A stretch of 55,811 bases of DNA from CAZSMK01 sp964608095. Its GTDB lineage: Bacteria > Sumerlaeota > Sumerlaeia > MWCT01 > JAGHBZ01. A program made the translations under genes and the position numbers. Position 1 is the stretch's first letter. Every line of letters begins with the position of its first letter. The DNA is taken from positions 1 through 55,811 of the forward strand of contig CAZSMK010000082.1 of the NCBI GenBank assembly GCA_964608095.1, read 5' to 3'. This document shows, in pieces, positions 39,424 through 47,634 of the stretch. The notes under the pieces were generated by a model. It did no database searches. It had not been told where the DNA came from and saw nothing but the letters and a program-made list of their open reading frames with translations.

Positions 39424-41094
39424 TTACCCGAACATATTTTGACCGAATATGAATATCAACTGTGCAAGCAATATCTTGCTTATCATCGCGACAGGATACG
39501 TAGTGGCATATCCGATGTAAGTCTCATAGGATTTAGTAATATCGTACGCACATGCGAGAGTAGCCGGCTGTGTTTGCATTCCACTTGTTGCACCCAGCGC
39601 CTGAATAGCATTCGCATGCGCATAAAACCTGAGCAGTAACAGGGTCAAGATTGTTGTTACCGTAGTAGTCATGATACCAAGAACGAACAATTTGCCGCCG
39701 GTAGTTGAAAGTGCTGAGAAGAAATCGCCGCCTGCTCTTACCCCTACACCTGCAAGAAAGAATAAAAGCCCGATATGGCTCAGCGTCTGGCTTGACTCCA
39801 ACGGAATCGACCACAATAAAGGACCGGTTCGGCTGAGCCGACCGAGTATGAGCCCAACGAGAAGCGGGCCGCCTGCAAATCCGAGCGAGATGGTGTTGCC
39901 ACCGGGGAGAGAGACTCGAATCATGCCCAGCAACACACCCATGGTAATTCCTAACGTCAGGGCGGTATAGTCGAGTTCGGAGAGACCCCTCACCGAATCA
40001 CCGAAAAACTTTGTCACCTCGCCTGCGCGCTCCACGGGCATAACGATCATGAGCCTATCGCCGATCTCGAGTGCCATCTCAGGATAGGGTACAATCTCTA
40101 TGTCTGCCCGGCGAATCCGTGTGATTTGTGCATTGAATTTTCGGTCAAGCTCCAATTCTTCTATCTTTCGACCGACCAGATCACGTCGCGACATAAGGAT
40201 TCGAAATATATCAATCGACTCCTTACTCAGCTCGGGATGTTCCGATGATTCCGAACCAAAATAGTCACGAGCCTTATCAATGTCTCGTAGCGTGCCGACT
40301 GTTACGACGATGTCCCCCTCATGCAGAATGGTATATTTTGTGGGGACAATGACCTTATCTCCATGTCGCACACGCGAAATTATTACGCCCGTTTTTTCCC
40401 GCACACCCAGCTCGCCGATGGGGCGATTGAAAAGGTCAGGATTGCGAACCTCAAAATTTTTCGCTATAAGGTCGGAGGTTTCTTCTTCAGACACAACTTC
40501 TTCCCGTGCGGCTCTTTTTTCAGGACGTTTCCCAAAGATGTTGAAAAAGATATGGAAAGCAAGAATTCCACCGATTACACCGTAAGGATATGCTACGGAA
40601 TATCCCACTGCCGGGTCAGAGGGATTTGCGCCCTCAGTATGTTTTACAATTTCAGTAACTGCCGCAAGTGCAGGCGTGTTTGTTAATCCACCACAAAAAA
40701 CGCCTGAGATTTGTCCAAACGGCAAGCTCAGAAGCCAACCGCCTATAAACGTAATCAACGTTCCTATAAGAAGTGCGATGAAGACAGCGGTGTTGAAACG
40801 AATCCCTCGTTTCCTGAACGATGAGAAAAATCCCGCCCCACTTGTCAAGCCCACCACATAGACAAAAAGGATTAACCCGACTTCAGAAATTTCGCGTGCA
40901 ATAGTCAATGGCGGAGCGTCGGGAGAGCGCCAGCCACCGAACAATAGCCCTACAAAAAGAACCGCCGCAATACCGAGACTGAATCCACGAATCTTTATCT
41001 GTCCTATGATATAACCCAGTCCGATGACTGAGAATAACAGAAGAGGTTCGCTTTCTAAAAAAAGTTGTCTCAGATCCACCTCGTATCCATCCAT
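39424..41094 (-). CDS. AspT/YidE-like transporter with two RCK_C domains
   Basis: 556 residues. Two blocks of transmembrane helices (residues ~12-190 and ~375-556) flank a cytoplasmic core with two TrkA-C/RCK_C domains (about 205-285 and 290-365: GVREKTGVIISRVRHGDKVIVPTKYTILHEGDIVVTVG; LDRKFNAQITRIRRADIEIVPYPEMALEIGDRLMIVMP). The helical repeats carry family motifs such as GEISEVGLILFVYVVGLTSG, GVFCGGLTNTPALAAV and LFFLAGVGVRAGGDF. This is the aspartate:alanine exchanger (AAEx) family; members exchange amino acids or dicarboxylates, and the substrate here is unknown. ATG at 41094. It is convergent with the zinc-ribbon gene. Confidence 0.9.
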   Translation of the reverse strand: MDGYEVDLRQLFLESEPLLLFSVIGLGYIIGQIKIRGFSLGIAAVLFVGLLFGGWRSPDAPPLTIAREISEVGLILFVYVVGLTSGAGFFSSFRKRGIRFNTAVFIALLIGTLITFIGGWLLSLPFGQISGVFCGGLTNTPALAAVTEIVKHTEGANPSDPAVGYSVAYPYGVIGGILAFHIFFNIFGKRPEKRAAREEVVSEEETSDLIAKNFEVRNPDLFNRPIGELGVREKTGVIISRVRHGDKVIVPTKYTILHEGDIVVTVGTLRDIDKARDYFGSESSEHPELSKESIDIFRILMSRRDLVGRKIEELELDRKFNAQITRIRRADIEIVPYPEMALEIGDRLMIVMPVERAGEVTKFFGDSVRGLSELDYTALTLGITMGVLLGMIRVSLPGGNTISLGFAGGPLLVGLILGRLSRTGPLLWSIPLESSQTLSHIGLLFFLAGVGVRAGGDFFSALSTTGGKLFVLGIMTTTVTTILTLLLLRFYAHANAIQALGATSGMQTQPATLACAYDITKSYETYIGYATTYPVAMISKILLAQLIFIFGQNMFG

Positions 41095-41298
41095 AAAAAA
41101 ATAGGCCCTCTAAAAGAATCCCTTGGATAAATCAAATTTTCTAAAGAGCCCGGATTTATTCATATAGAAATATGTGTCATAATACGCCCTCTCTCCTTCT
41201 CAAGTCAACAGCTCACTTGAGGTAGTCCAAATTGAGTATTTTCCTGAATCGCATATTTGTTCTGGGACATCATATCTAAGATTACACCAACGGGAATT

Positions 41299-41339
41299 AA
41301 AAATGAAAAAGGCGGAAGGGATGATAAATCCCTCCCGCC
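41299..41339 (-). terminator. Rho-independent terminator of the ELWxxDGT gene
   Basis: Read on the minus strand: GGCGGGAGGGA (41339-41329), loop TTTATCA, TCCCTTCCGCC (41321-41311), then TTTTTCATTTTT. The stem is 11 bp with one G-U wobble, followed by a U-rich tail 27 bases after the pseudogene's final stop codon. This is the clearest intrinsic terminator in the window. Confidence 0.85.
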
Positions 41340-41366
41340 GGAATAGGTTACTTCCCCTTCACGGTG

Positions 41367-42666
41367 TTAATAAAACATCCAATCGTCGATCCCGGAGCCG
41401 GTGTAAGTTACCACATCATCGGGAGGGGAAGTTGGCGTTTCCTCGCGGTTCCCCACCTGATCAGTGGAAATCGAATAAAAACCGTAAGAACCAATACCGC
41501 CGAACAAATCAGCATCAACATCAGTATATGTGACGTCAGCATCATACGTAGCAATAAGGGAATATGAACCTCCATCTTTGTTCCAGTAAATCTCGACCTC
41601 TGCCACACCCGATGGATTAGTTCCGGGATCCAGTGCCGTCCATTGAAGGGTTAAGAGTGGATTATCGGTAGTTCCGGTAGGTGCGGTGACCTCGGATATA
41701 GGTAAGGCAGCATCCTGGGGTGGATGATGTCGGCTCCGACCAGTCGCTTATGAAACCAAGTCCATCCTCTTCCTGCACCCTGTACCAGTATGTGTGATCG
41801 TCTGAAAGACCTGTGAACGTATAGTTGAGCGTCTCAGACGTGACATCAACATCGTAGAGGGGAGAAACGAAATCGTCAGCGTCGTCGCATTGAACACTGA
41901 AAGAGGCAGCATCGGGACTTCCCATCCAGAACACCGTGTTCTCGGTTCCCCGGGTAAACTCCGGTTCATCATACATAATCAGGGTGTGATTTAGACTCCA
42001 GAATTCTGTTCCATGGAAATAGTCGTTTGCCCTGAAGTAGAGCCTATCTTTAAAGACGGTAAGACAACACACTTCCGAACCCTGCCATTGAGGTCCTATG
42101 GGCGCGAGTTGCACAGTACCTTTCTCGGTGCCGTCGCTTCGGTATAGCTCATCGAAGCAAAAGAACGCAATCCCGTTAACGCAGGCAAACTCCTGCACAT
42201 TCGAGTCTAATGAACCCGGGGTAATATCCTTGAGAAGTGTTGTGCCTTCTTCTGTGCCATCGCTGGTCCAGACTTCAACACCATGAACGCCATCGTTGGC
42301 GGTGAAATAGAGCGTACCATTGATGTCGGTCATAAAAGTGGGATAAGAATCATCAGAGCCGGGATTGATATCTTTAACCATAGCCGTCCCTTCCTCCGTT
42401 CCGTCGCTCTTCCATAACTCAAAGCCATGAGTGCCGTCATCAGCGGTGAAATAGAGCGTGCCGCCTGAGCTAACCCGGCATATTGGATGCGAACTTTCAG
42501 CGCCGGGATAAATGTCCTTTACTCTTACCGTTCCGCTCTGCGATTGCGTTGTTGTATTTGTGGGATGCGCGTGAAATGCTTTCACGCACACTCTGGGATT
42601 GCGCACACTCTGGGATTGCGCGCAATTCAGAATTGCGTCGTTCCAGCAAAAAGAAAAGAAGTGCAA
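41367..42666 (-). pseudogene. Truncated, frameshifted ELWxxDGT-repeat / fibronectin-like secreted protein
   Basis: From 42666 to about 41720 the frame encodes ELWxxDGT repeats (FELWKSDGTEEGT, VEVWTSDGTEEGT, a worn ELYRSDGTEKGT and EFWSLNHT) and then a fibronectin-like domain ending SDWSEPTSSTP. Continuation is in another frame, from ...PQDAALPISEVTAP to the stop at 41367, forming an Ig-like domain (EVEIYWNKDGGS...YGFYSISTDQVGN). The join falls at a G-run at 41717-41720, so one base is lost or gained. The 5' side has no signal peptide: coding for the first repeat starts inside repetitive DNA (42569-42637) as SGTVRVKDIYPGA, mid-repeat. A functional terminator remains at the 3' end. A sequencing or assembly indel is an alternative for the frameshift, but not for the missing 5' end. 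Confidence 0.8.
42569..42637. repeat. Cluster of short hairpins and a 17-bp tandem duplication at the pseudogene 5' end
   Basis: Three units in a row: GCGTGAAA-TGC-TTTCACGC (42569-42587, perfect 8-bp stem); two exact copies of GCACACTCTGGGATTGC (42586-42619); and CGCAATTC-A-GAATTGCG (42621-42637, perfect 8-bp stem). The truncated gene begins just beyond it. Confidence 0.85.
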
Positions 42667-42718
42667 ACTTTAAGGTTCGACCCCGGAAATTAGCTTCTTT
42701 TTTTTGGGGGTGAGCGTA

Positions 42719-42750
42719 GTAGGGTCGGTCGGGCCGAACGACCCACCGGC
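42719..42750. repeat. Dispersed 34-base motif, copy 2
   Basis: GTAGGGTCGGTCG then CGAACGACCC and CCGGC, the same layout as 9747-9780 with about six changes including two gaps. GGGTCG/CGACCC arms can pair. A T-run precedes it in both places. Confidence 0.5.
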
Positions 42751-42871
42751 AACAGTTTAAAACAAAATTTATTTTCATCCGATGAGTCTATGAAGGGTTT
42801 ATGTTGATTTTATCGGAAAAGTATACAAAAATAATCATGTTATAGATTAAACTAAAAAAAAGGATATCTCT

Positions 42872-43831
42872 ATGGAAAAGGAAAAAATAACACGACGTAA
42901 ATTTATACATCAAATCGGCTCCGCTGCTGTTGGGATTATGACCCTGCCTCTCATTTCAGCAGCCGAGCGGGTTGGCGCGGTACAGGATACCGCAACAACG
43001 TCGACAGCCACGGTTTCCTCGAAACTCCCGGACCTCGTCATGGCGGAAGGCAAAGAGCCGGCGGATTATGTTCGTAAAGCCATCGAGGAGTTCGGCGGGA
43101 TGAAACGTTTCGTAAGCAAAGGCGATGTGGTGGTTGTCAAGCCCAATATGTCATGGGATAGAATGCCGTTCCAGGGAGCTACGACCAACCCCGATGTGGT
43201 GAAAACGATTGTAGAACTCGCGTTCGACGCAGGGGCTAAAAAAGTCAAGGTGTTCGATAACACAATCAACAATGCACGCAGCTGTTACCAACGGACTGGT
43301 ATTATGGAAAAAGCGAAGGAAGCGGGTGCAGATGTGCCCTATGTCAATCCAGCCCTGTTTACTACGATGAAATTTCCGGATGCAACCTTCTTAAAAGAAT
43401 GGCCGATATACAAGGAAGCCCTTGACTGCGACGTGCTTATCAACGTTCCCATTGCCAAGACTCACGGGCTATCAAGGCTTACCATGGCAATCAAGAATCT
43501 GATGGGCATTATGGGAGGCAACCGCGGAAGGATACATCCCGAGATTCATCGTGCCCTTGCCGAGTTGATCACGAAGATTCATCCAACCCTCACCGTACTC
43601 GATGCAAGCCGAATTATGATAAAGAACGGCCCGTCGGGTGGAAGCATCAAGGACATTAAAGTGGTCAATAAATGTATCGTCGGCACTGATCAGGTAGCAG
43701 TAGACTCTTATGGCGCGACACTGTTCGATCTAAAAGCCGACGATATCGGATATCTTCGTCTTGCACACCAGATGCAGCTAGGCGAAACCAATCTCCAGAA
43801 ATTGTCCATCAAGGAACTCAATGTCGCATGA
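42872..43831 (+). CDS. DUF362 protein with twin-arginine signal
   Basis: 319 residues. The start MEKEKITRRKFIHQIGS is a Tat signal, so the folded protein is exported. The DUF362 core follows: GDVVVVKPNMSWDRMPFQGATTNPDVVKTIVELAFDAGAKKVKVFDNT, then CDVLINVPIAKTHGLSRLTMAIKNLMGIM and VLDASRIMIKNGPSGG. DUF362 proteins are often linked to iron-sulfur redox complexes; their function is not settled. The ATG at 42872 has AAGG nine bases upstream. The stop overlaps the ATG of the six-cluster Fe-S protein (4 bases), so the two make one system. Confidence 0.85.
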   Translation: MEKEKITRRKFIHQIGSAAVGIMTLPLISAAERVGAVQDTATTSTATVSSKLPDLVMAEGKEPADYVRKAIEEFGGMKRFVSKGDVVVVKPNMSWDRMPFQGATTNPDVVKTIVELAFDAGAKKVKVFDNTINNARSCYQRTGIMEKAKEAGADVPYVNPALFTTMKFPDATFLKEWPIYKEALDCDVLINVPIAKTHGLSRLTMAIKNLMGIMGGNRGRIHPEIHRALAELITKIHPTLTVLDASRIMIKNGPSGGSIKDIKVVNKCIVGTDQVAVDSYGATLFDLKADDIGYLRLAHQMQLGETNLQKLSIKELNVA

Positions 43832-45405
43832 GGTATAAGCATCGTATCAGACCGAGCGGCTATTTAAGGCGCATTGTTCAAATCCTCTCACTCCTTCTTT
43901 TTCTTTATTTGCTTCTTTTCACACGTGAAACGTTCATAGATATGGAATACCGGGTCGCCTCTCCAATCCCTTCGAATTTCTTTTTCCGTACCGATCCCCT
44001 CCTGTTTGTATCATTGATACTGACGGTCAAGGGATTCGTATATGCGGCGTTTCTTCCCATGGCAGTGCTTCTTGTCCTGAGTGTCATATTCGGCAGGTTT
44101 TTTTGCGGATGGATATGCCCGCTGGGTACGATTCTTGACTTTATGCCCCGTGCGGTATCGACAAAGGAACAGAATCCTAAACAACCACCCGGTCATTCCT
44201 TCAAATACTATTTTTTAATCGTGCTGCTTATCCTTGCGGTCTTTGGCGCCAATATCGTAGGGCTGTTCGATCCGATCACAATTTTATTTCGCTCCCTCGC
44301 CTATTCTATTCTCCCTTATTTCGACTACATGGTGAGAGGCACTTTAGGGCTCCTTTCCCAACTTCCCGTGATTGGAAGGATTGCGGGGGGAATGTCTCAA
44401 TCGTATTCTTCCATCGTTGGCGTGACGCCCCGTGTGCATCTCCAGGGATGGCTCTACCTTCTTATTTTCCTTGCTATCCTCCTGCTTATCAGGGTGCAGC
44501 TCCGGTATTGGTGTCGATATCTTTGTCCGCTCGGAGCCATGCTGGGCGTGATCAGCCGGATTTCGTTGTTCCGCAGGAAGGTCACGGACGCCTGCACCCA
44601 ATGTGGTATATGCGAACAAGTCTGCCGTATGAATTGTATCGGGAATCCCGCAGAGATAAATGCTCATCAGGATTGCATCATGTGTCTCGAGTGCAGTGAA
44701 GTCTGTCCTGTAGATGCAATCCGGTTCTCACCGTTCGCGAGAAAGTCAAGGGCAATAGACGTACCAATCGATTGGGAGAAACGTAAAATGATAAAAGCAG
44801 TTGCCGCGGCGGTGGTTGCTTTTCCCCTTCTTCGAGTAGCCGTTGGAAGAAACGAGCAGACCCGCAACCCCTATTTGCTCCGCCCACCCGGCGCTTTACC
44901 TGAAGAGCAGTTTCTCGACACGTGTGTACGGTGCGGTCAGTGTATAAAAGTCTGCCCTGAGAATGCCCTTCAACCCGCCCTGTTTCAGGCAACACTCGAG
45001 GGGATGGGAACCCCTCTCTTAGTCCCCAGAATCGGCTACTGCGCCCTTGATTGTACCCTTTGTGGGAGGGTATGCCCGACCGGCGCGATTCAACAACTTA
45101 CCGCACTGCTAAAACGAACTACCGTAATCGGCTGGGCGTATTTTGACCGAAACCGGTGTCTGAGCTGGTTGAATCGTCAATGTAACGTATGTGAGGAGGC
45201 GTGTCCTCAGTCACCCAAGGCGATTATTACGAGAAGAGAACTTTACATTGATGAAGAGGGAAATGAAAAAGCCATTATGCGACCATACGTGGTGGAGGAA
45301 CGCTGCATCGGGTGTGGAAATTGCGAAAACGTCTGTCCCCTCGAAGGAGAAGCCGCGATTCGGGTCAGGAGAATACCCGAGAGCACTCGCCGTACCTACA
45401 CTTAA
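43828..45405 (+). CDS. NapH/NapG-like membrane iron-sulfur protein, six 4Fe-4S clusters
   Basis: 525 residues. The N-terminal half has several membrane helices with the NapH motifs GRFFCGWICPLGTILD and RYWCRYLCPLGAMLG. A cytoplasmic 2[4Fe-4S] module follows (CTQCGICEQVCRMNC; CIMCLECSEVCPVDA). A hydrophobic segment AVAAAVVAFPLLRVAVG leads into a NapG-like part with four more cluster motifs (CVRCGQCIKVCPENA; CALDCTLCGRVCPTGA; CNVCEEACPQ; CIGCGNCENVCPLEG). This fusion occurs next to DUF362 proteins in anaerobes and probably transfers electrons between the quinone pool and a periplasmic acceptor. The ATG overlaps the DUF362 stop. No other subunits are adjacent. Confidence 0.88.
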   Translation: MRYKHRIRPSGYLRRIVQILSLLLFLYLLLFTRETFIDMEYRVASPIPSNFFFRTDPLLFVSLILTVKGFVYAAFLPMAVLLVLSVIFGRFFCGWICPLGTILDFMPRAVSTKEQNPKQPPGHSFKYYFLIVLLILAVFGANIVGLFDPITILFRSLAYSILPYFDYMVRGTLGLLSQLPVIGRIAGGMSQSYSSIVGVTPRVHLQGWLYLLIFLAILLLIRVQLRYWCRYLCPLGAMLGVISRISLFRRKVTDACTQCGICEQVCRMNCIGNPAEINAHQDCIMCLECSEVCPVDAIRFSPFARKSRAIDVPIDWEKRKMIKAVAAAVVAFPLLRVAVGRNEQTRNPYLLRPPGALPEEQFLDTCVRCGQCIKVCPENALQPALFQATLEGMGTPLLVPRIGYCALDCTLCGRVCPTGAIQQLTALLKRTTVIGWAYFDRNRCLSWLNRQCNVCEEACPQSPKAIITRRELYIDEEGNEKAIMRPYVVEERCIGCGNCENVCPLEGEAAIRVRRIPESTRRTYT

Positions 45406-45466
45406 TGTTGAAGCCGCTTTTTCTTTTCATTACTATGACTTAATTCATTGATGGTACATTCATTGA

Positions 45467-46126
45467 TTGAGCACAAAACTTAAATATCTCATTCTGCAGA
45501 CAATAGGCTTATGGCTGGTTAGAAGTCTTCTCTATATTCTACGTCCCACCGTAAAAATTGTATATAATGATACGGGGCTTGTTGAAGAAATAAAAAACCG
45601 TACAGATGGCGCTATTTTTGCCTTCTGGCATTGTGATATGATTATGGTCGGACTCGCTTCTTATCGCGAGAAGATTCACCGTAAAGGGATATATGTCCTC
45701 GCAAGTAGAAGCAGAGATGGAGAACTTCTTGCGCGTGTCGTGAAAACGCTTGGTATAAAATCTGTGCGAGGTTCTTCGTCACGTGGCGCGGTTCGTGGAC
45801 TGCTCAGCCTCAAACAAAAGATCGACCAAAAAGAGAATGTGGCGGTTGCCGTTGACGGACCACGAGGACCGCGTTTTCACGTCAAACCCGGCGTTATTCT
45901 ACTCGCCAAAATCACCGGCGTGCCTATTTACCCGGTCGCCTGCCGTGTTTCATATAAATTCCGGTTCAACTCCTGGGATCGTACTGAAATTCCGTTTCCG
46001 TTCAGCCGTTGTGAATTTAATATCGGGGAGCCTTTGTACATAGAGACGACTGCGGATTCCGAACAGATGCAAAAAGCGAGCGATAACCTCGAACAAGTCC
46101 TCATCCATCTCAAACAAGAGCAATAA
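45467..46126 (+). CDS. DUF374 lysophospholipid acyltransferase-family protein
   Basis: 219 residues. DUF374 landmarks: AIFAFWHCDMIMVG (the HxxxxD-like site), ASRSRDGELLARVVKTLGIKSVRGSSSRGAVRGL and VAVDGPRGPRFHVKPGVILLAKITGVPIYPV. Proteins of this group are membrane-associated acyltransferases related to PlsC, often near lipid A or Kdo genes. The probable start is TTG at 45467. The last codons and stop lie inside the 17-bp sequence duplicated around the repeat element (46116-46132); the gene itself is intact. Confidence 0.85.
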   Translation: MSTKLKYLILQTIGLWLVRSLLYILRPTVKIVYNDTGLVEEIKNRTDGAIFAFWHCDMIMVGLASYREKIHRKGIYVLASRSRDGELLARVVKTLGIKSVRGSSSRGAVRGLLSLKQKIDQKENVAVAVDGPRGPRFHVKPGVILLAKITGVPIYPVACRVSYKFRFNSWDRTEIPFPFSRCEFNIGEPLYIETTADSEQMQKASDNLEQVLIHLKQEQ

Positions 46127-46132
46127 GTTGAT
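46116..46132. repeat. 17-bp direct repeat, left copy (target-site duplication of element B)
   Basis: AAGAGCAATAAGTTGAT, identical to 46530-46546. It contains the final codons and TAA stop of the DUF374 gene. Confidence 0.9.
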
Positions 46133-46529
46133 TCGCGAAATAGAGGCTCTTGAGGAGAATGAGCCAGGATATATCGCGTGAGGTCTCACGCCGATACAAA
46201 TAGTCGATCTCTTATTCGCCCCGGCGAATCTACGTTTCCAGTTTTCTCGCACTCGTACGCGCATGCATCAGCGTGCGCGCACGCGCTGTCGCTTATCGAG
46301 CAAAATTCTTAAAAAATACGATCTTGATAGCGCGCATGCTCAGGCATGCGATGAGGATGACAAGCGGGGAGGCTTAGGCTACATTTTTTTCGCCGGGGTA
46401 ACAAGTTTTGGAAGGGACCTGAAAATGTCCCAACATCCTGCGCCGGGGCTTATTTTGTGGAGTAAAAAAATTTCATGATGTCCCGCTGAATTTTGTATGA
46501 TGTGCTTCTCCCAATTTCCTGAAAGATTT
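46133..46529. mobile_element. Structured dispersed repeat, copy B (397 bp), probable non-autonomous mobile element
   Basis: Bounded exactly by a 17-bp direct repeat and largely identical, block for block, to 25058-25540. It contains hairpins GCGTGA-GGTC-TCACGC, ATTCGCC-CC-GGCGAAT, GCATGC-ATCA-GCGTGC (46261-46276) and GCATGC-TCAG-GCATGC (46334-46349). The ends show an imperfect inverted repeat (CGCGAAATAGAGG / CAGGAAATTGGGA, offset by a few bases at the right end). No transposase or open frame is conserved. Conserved hairpins with unpaired linkers could also mean that the element is transcribed into a structured RNA. Confidence 0.85.
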
Positions 46530-46546
46530 AAGAGCAATAAGTTGAT
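46530..46546. repeat. 17-bp direct repeat, right copy (target-site duplication of element B)
   Basis: AAGAGCAATAAGTTGAT, perfect match to 46116-46132. Here it is non-coding. Confidence 0.9.
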
Positions 46547-46633
46547 CAGTATTTCATCTTGATATACTACTTCTTCATCGTTTAATCTATTATCCAGCGC
46601 TTAAGTGAAGATTATAAGGAGCGATATTATATC

Positions 46634-47533
46634 GTGAGCATATCGAGCAAATATTATTGGTTTTTTGTTGTAGTCATAGTATTTCTGTCTTTTAACGTAC
46701 CATGCTTATCTAAAAGTACAAACGATTCGGCTCTTACCCTCAAGCAAGTTCCCGTTCATGTCCGAGCCACTATAGAGCGCTATGCACGCGGCGGGAATTT
46801 GAAAAAGATAGAGAAAATCCAACGCGATTCGGAGACTCATTATAAAGCGGATATTCTGACTCCTTCAGGAGACCTCGAGATCAAGGTCGATGAAAAAGGC
46901 GCCCTGGTTGGTCGGAGACTCGAAAAATCTCTCTCGCGGGCTGAAGTTCCCAAAGGTGTGTGGATTGTGTCCTCAAACATTGCCCGGGACGGCGCAATAA
47001 AAAAGATTAAACTCGTTCATGAAGACGGCAAGGCGTACTATGAGGCGAAGATTATCCACCGCGACAAGGAGCAAAAGGTAAGGATAGCAGAGGATGGTTC
47101 AATAATTCTGCAGGAATTGGAGTCGGTGAAAAAAGACACAAAGGCCCGCACAAATCGCGAAACGCTCGAATGGATTCCGGTAGAAGCCAAAAACGTTCTC
47201 TTATCGTATTGTAAAGAGGGAAAGGTGCGAAAAATCGACAAGGACACAGGTGCCGGTGTTACGGTCTATACGATGGAGTACGAATCGAACGGCAAAATGA
47301 AAGAGGTCGAGATTCTGGAAGATGGGACGTTGGTAGAATATGAAGAGGAAGTATTTGCTGACGAAGTCCCGGAATGGCTACATGAAAAAGTGCGCTCGAA
47401 ATTCGGTATAATGAGCGGTGTAACCCTCGAAAAAAAGACCTTGTACACCTACGAGGTCACGCGCTTGGTCGATGGTGTAAAAGAAAAGGTTCTCATTACA
47501 CCCGACGGTGAATGTTATCAGAAAATAGAATAA
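46634..47533 (+). CDS. Secreted protein with four PepSY-like (DUF2874-type) repeats
   Basis: 299 residues with a signal peptide (YYWFFVVVIVFLSFNVPCLS). The mature part is four repeats of about 60 residues beginning VPVHVRATIERYARGGNLKKIEKI, VPKGVWIVSSNIARDGAIKKIKLV, IPVEAKNVLLSYCKEGKVRKIDKD and VPEWLHEKVRSKFGIMSGVTLEKK. Each ends in a beta pair such as DLEIKVDEKGALV or EVEILEDGTLVEY. This helix-plus-sheet pattern is that of PepSY/BLIP-like putative beta-lactamase-inhibitor or peptidase-inhibitor domains. Start GTG 46634 with AAGGAG about 12 bases upstream. It stands alone downstream of repeat element B. Ligand unknown. Confidence 0.75.
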   Translation: MSISSKYYWFFVVVIVFLSFNVPCLSKSTNDSALTLKQVPVHVRATIERYARGGNLKKIEKIQRDSETHYKADILTPSGDLEIKVDEKGALVGRRLEKSLSRAEVPKGVWIVSSNIARDGAIKKIKLVHEDGKAYYEAKIIHRDKEQKVRIAEDGSIILQELESVKKDTKARTNRETLEWIPVEAKNVLLSYCKEGKVRKIDKDTGAGVTVYTMEYESNGKMKEVEILEDGTLVEYEEEVFADEVPEWLHEKVRSKFGIMSGVTLEKKTLYTYEVTRLVDGVKEKVLITPDGECYQKIE

Positions 47534-47634
47534 TAATGAGCAGAATCTGTTCGGGAAGAAGCGCTCACACGTGCTTTGAGAGATAGAGGGGATGTCAGAG
47601 CGGGGTGAAGAGCCTTCTACGCCGAGAATCCAGT

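Noticed and set aside
39358..39639. Plus-strand open frame after the zinc-ribbon gene
   Set aside because: It lies antisense to the C-terminal helices of the AspT-like transporter, which has far better coding evidence.
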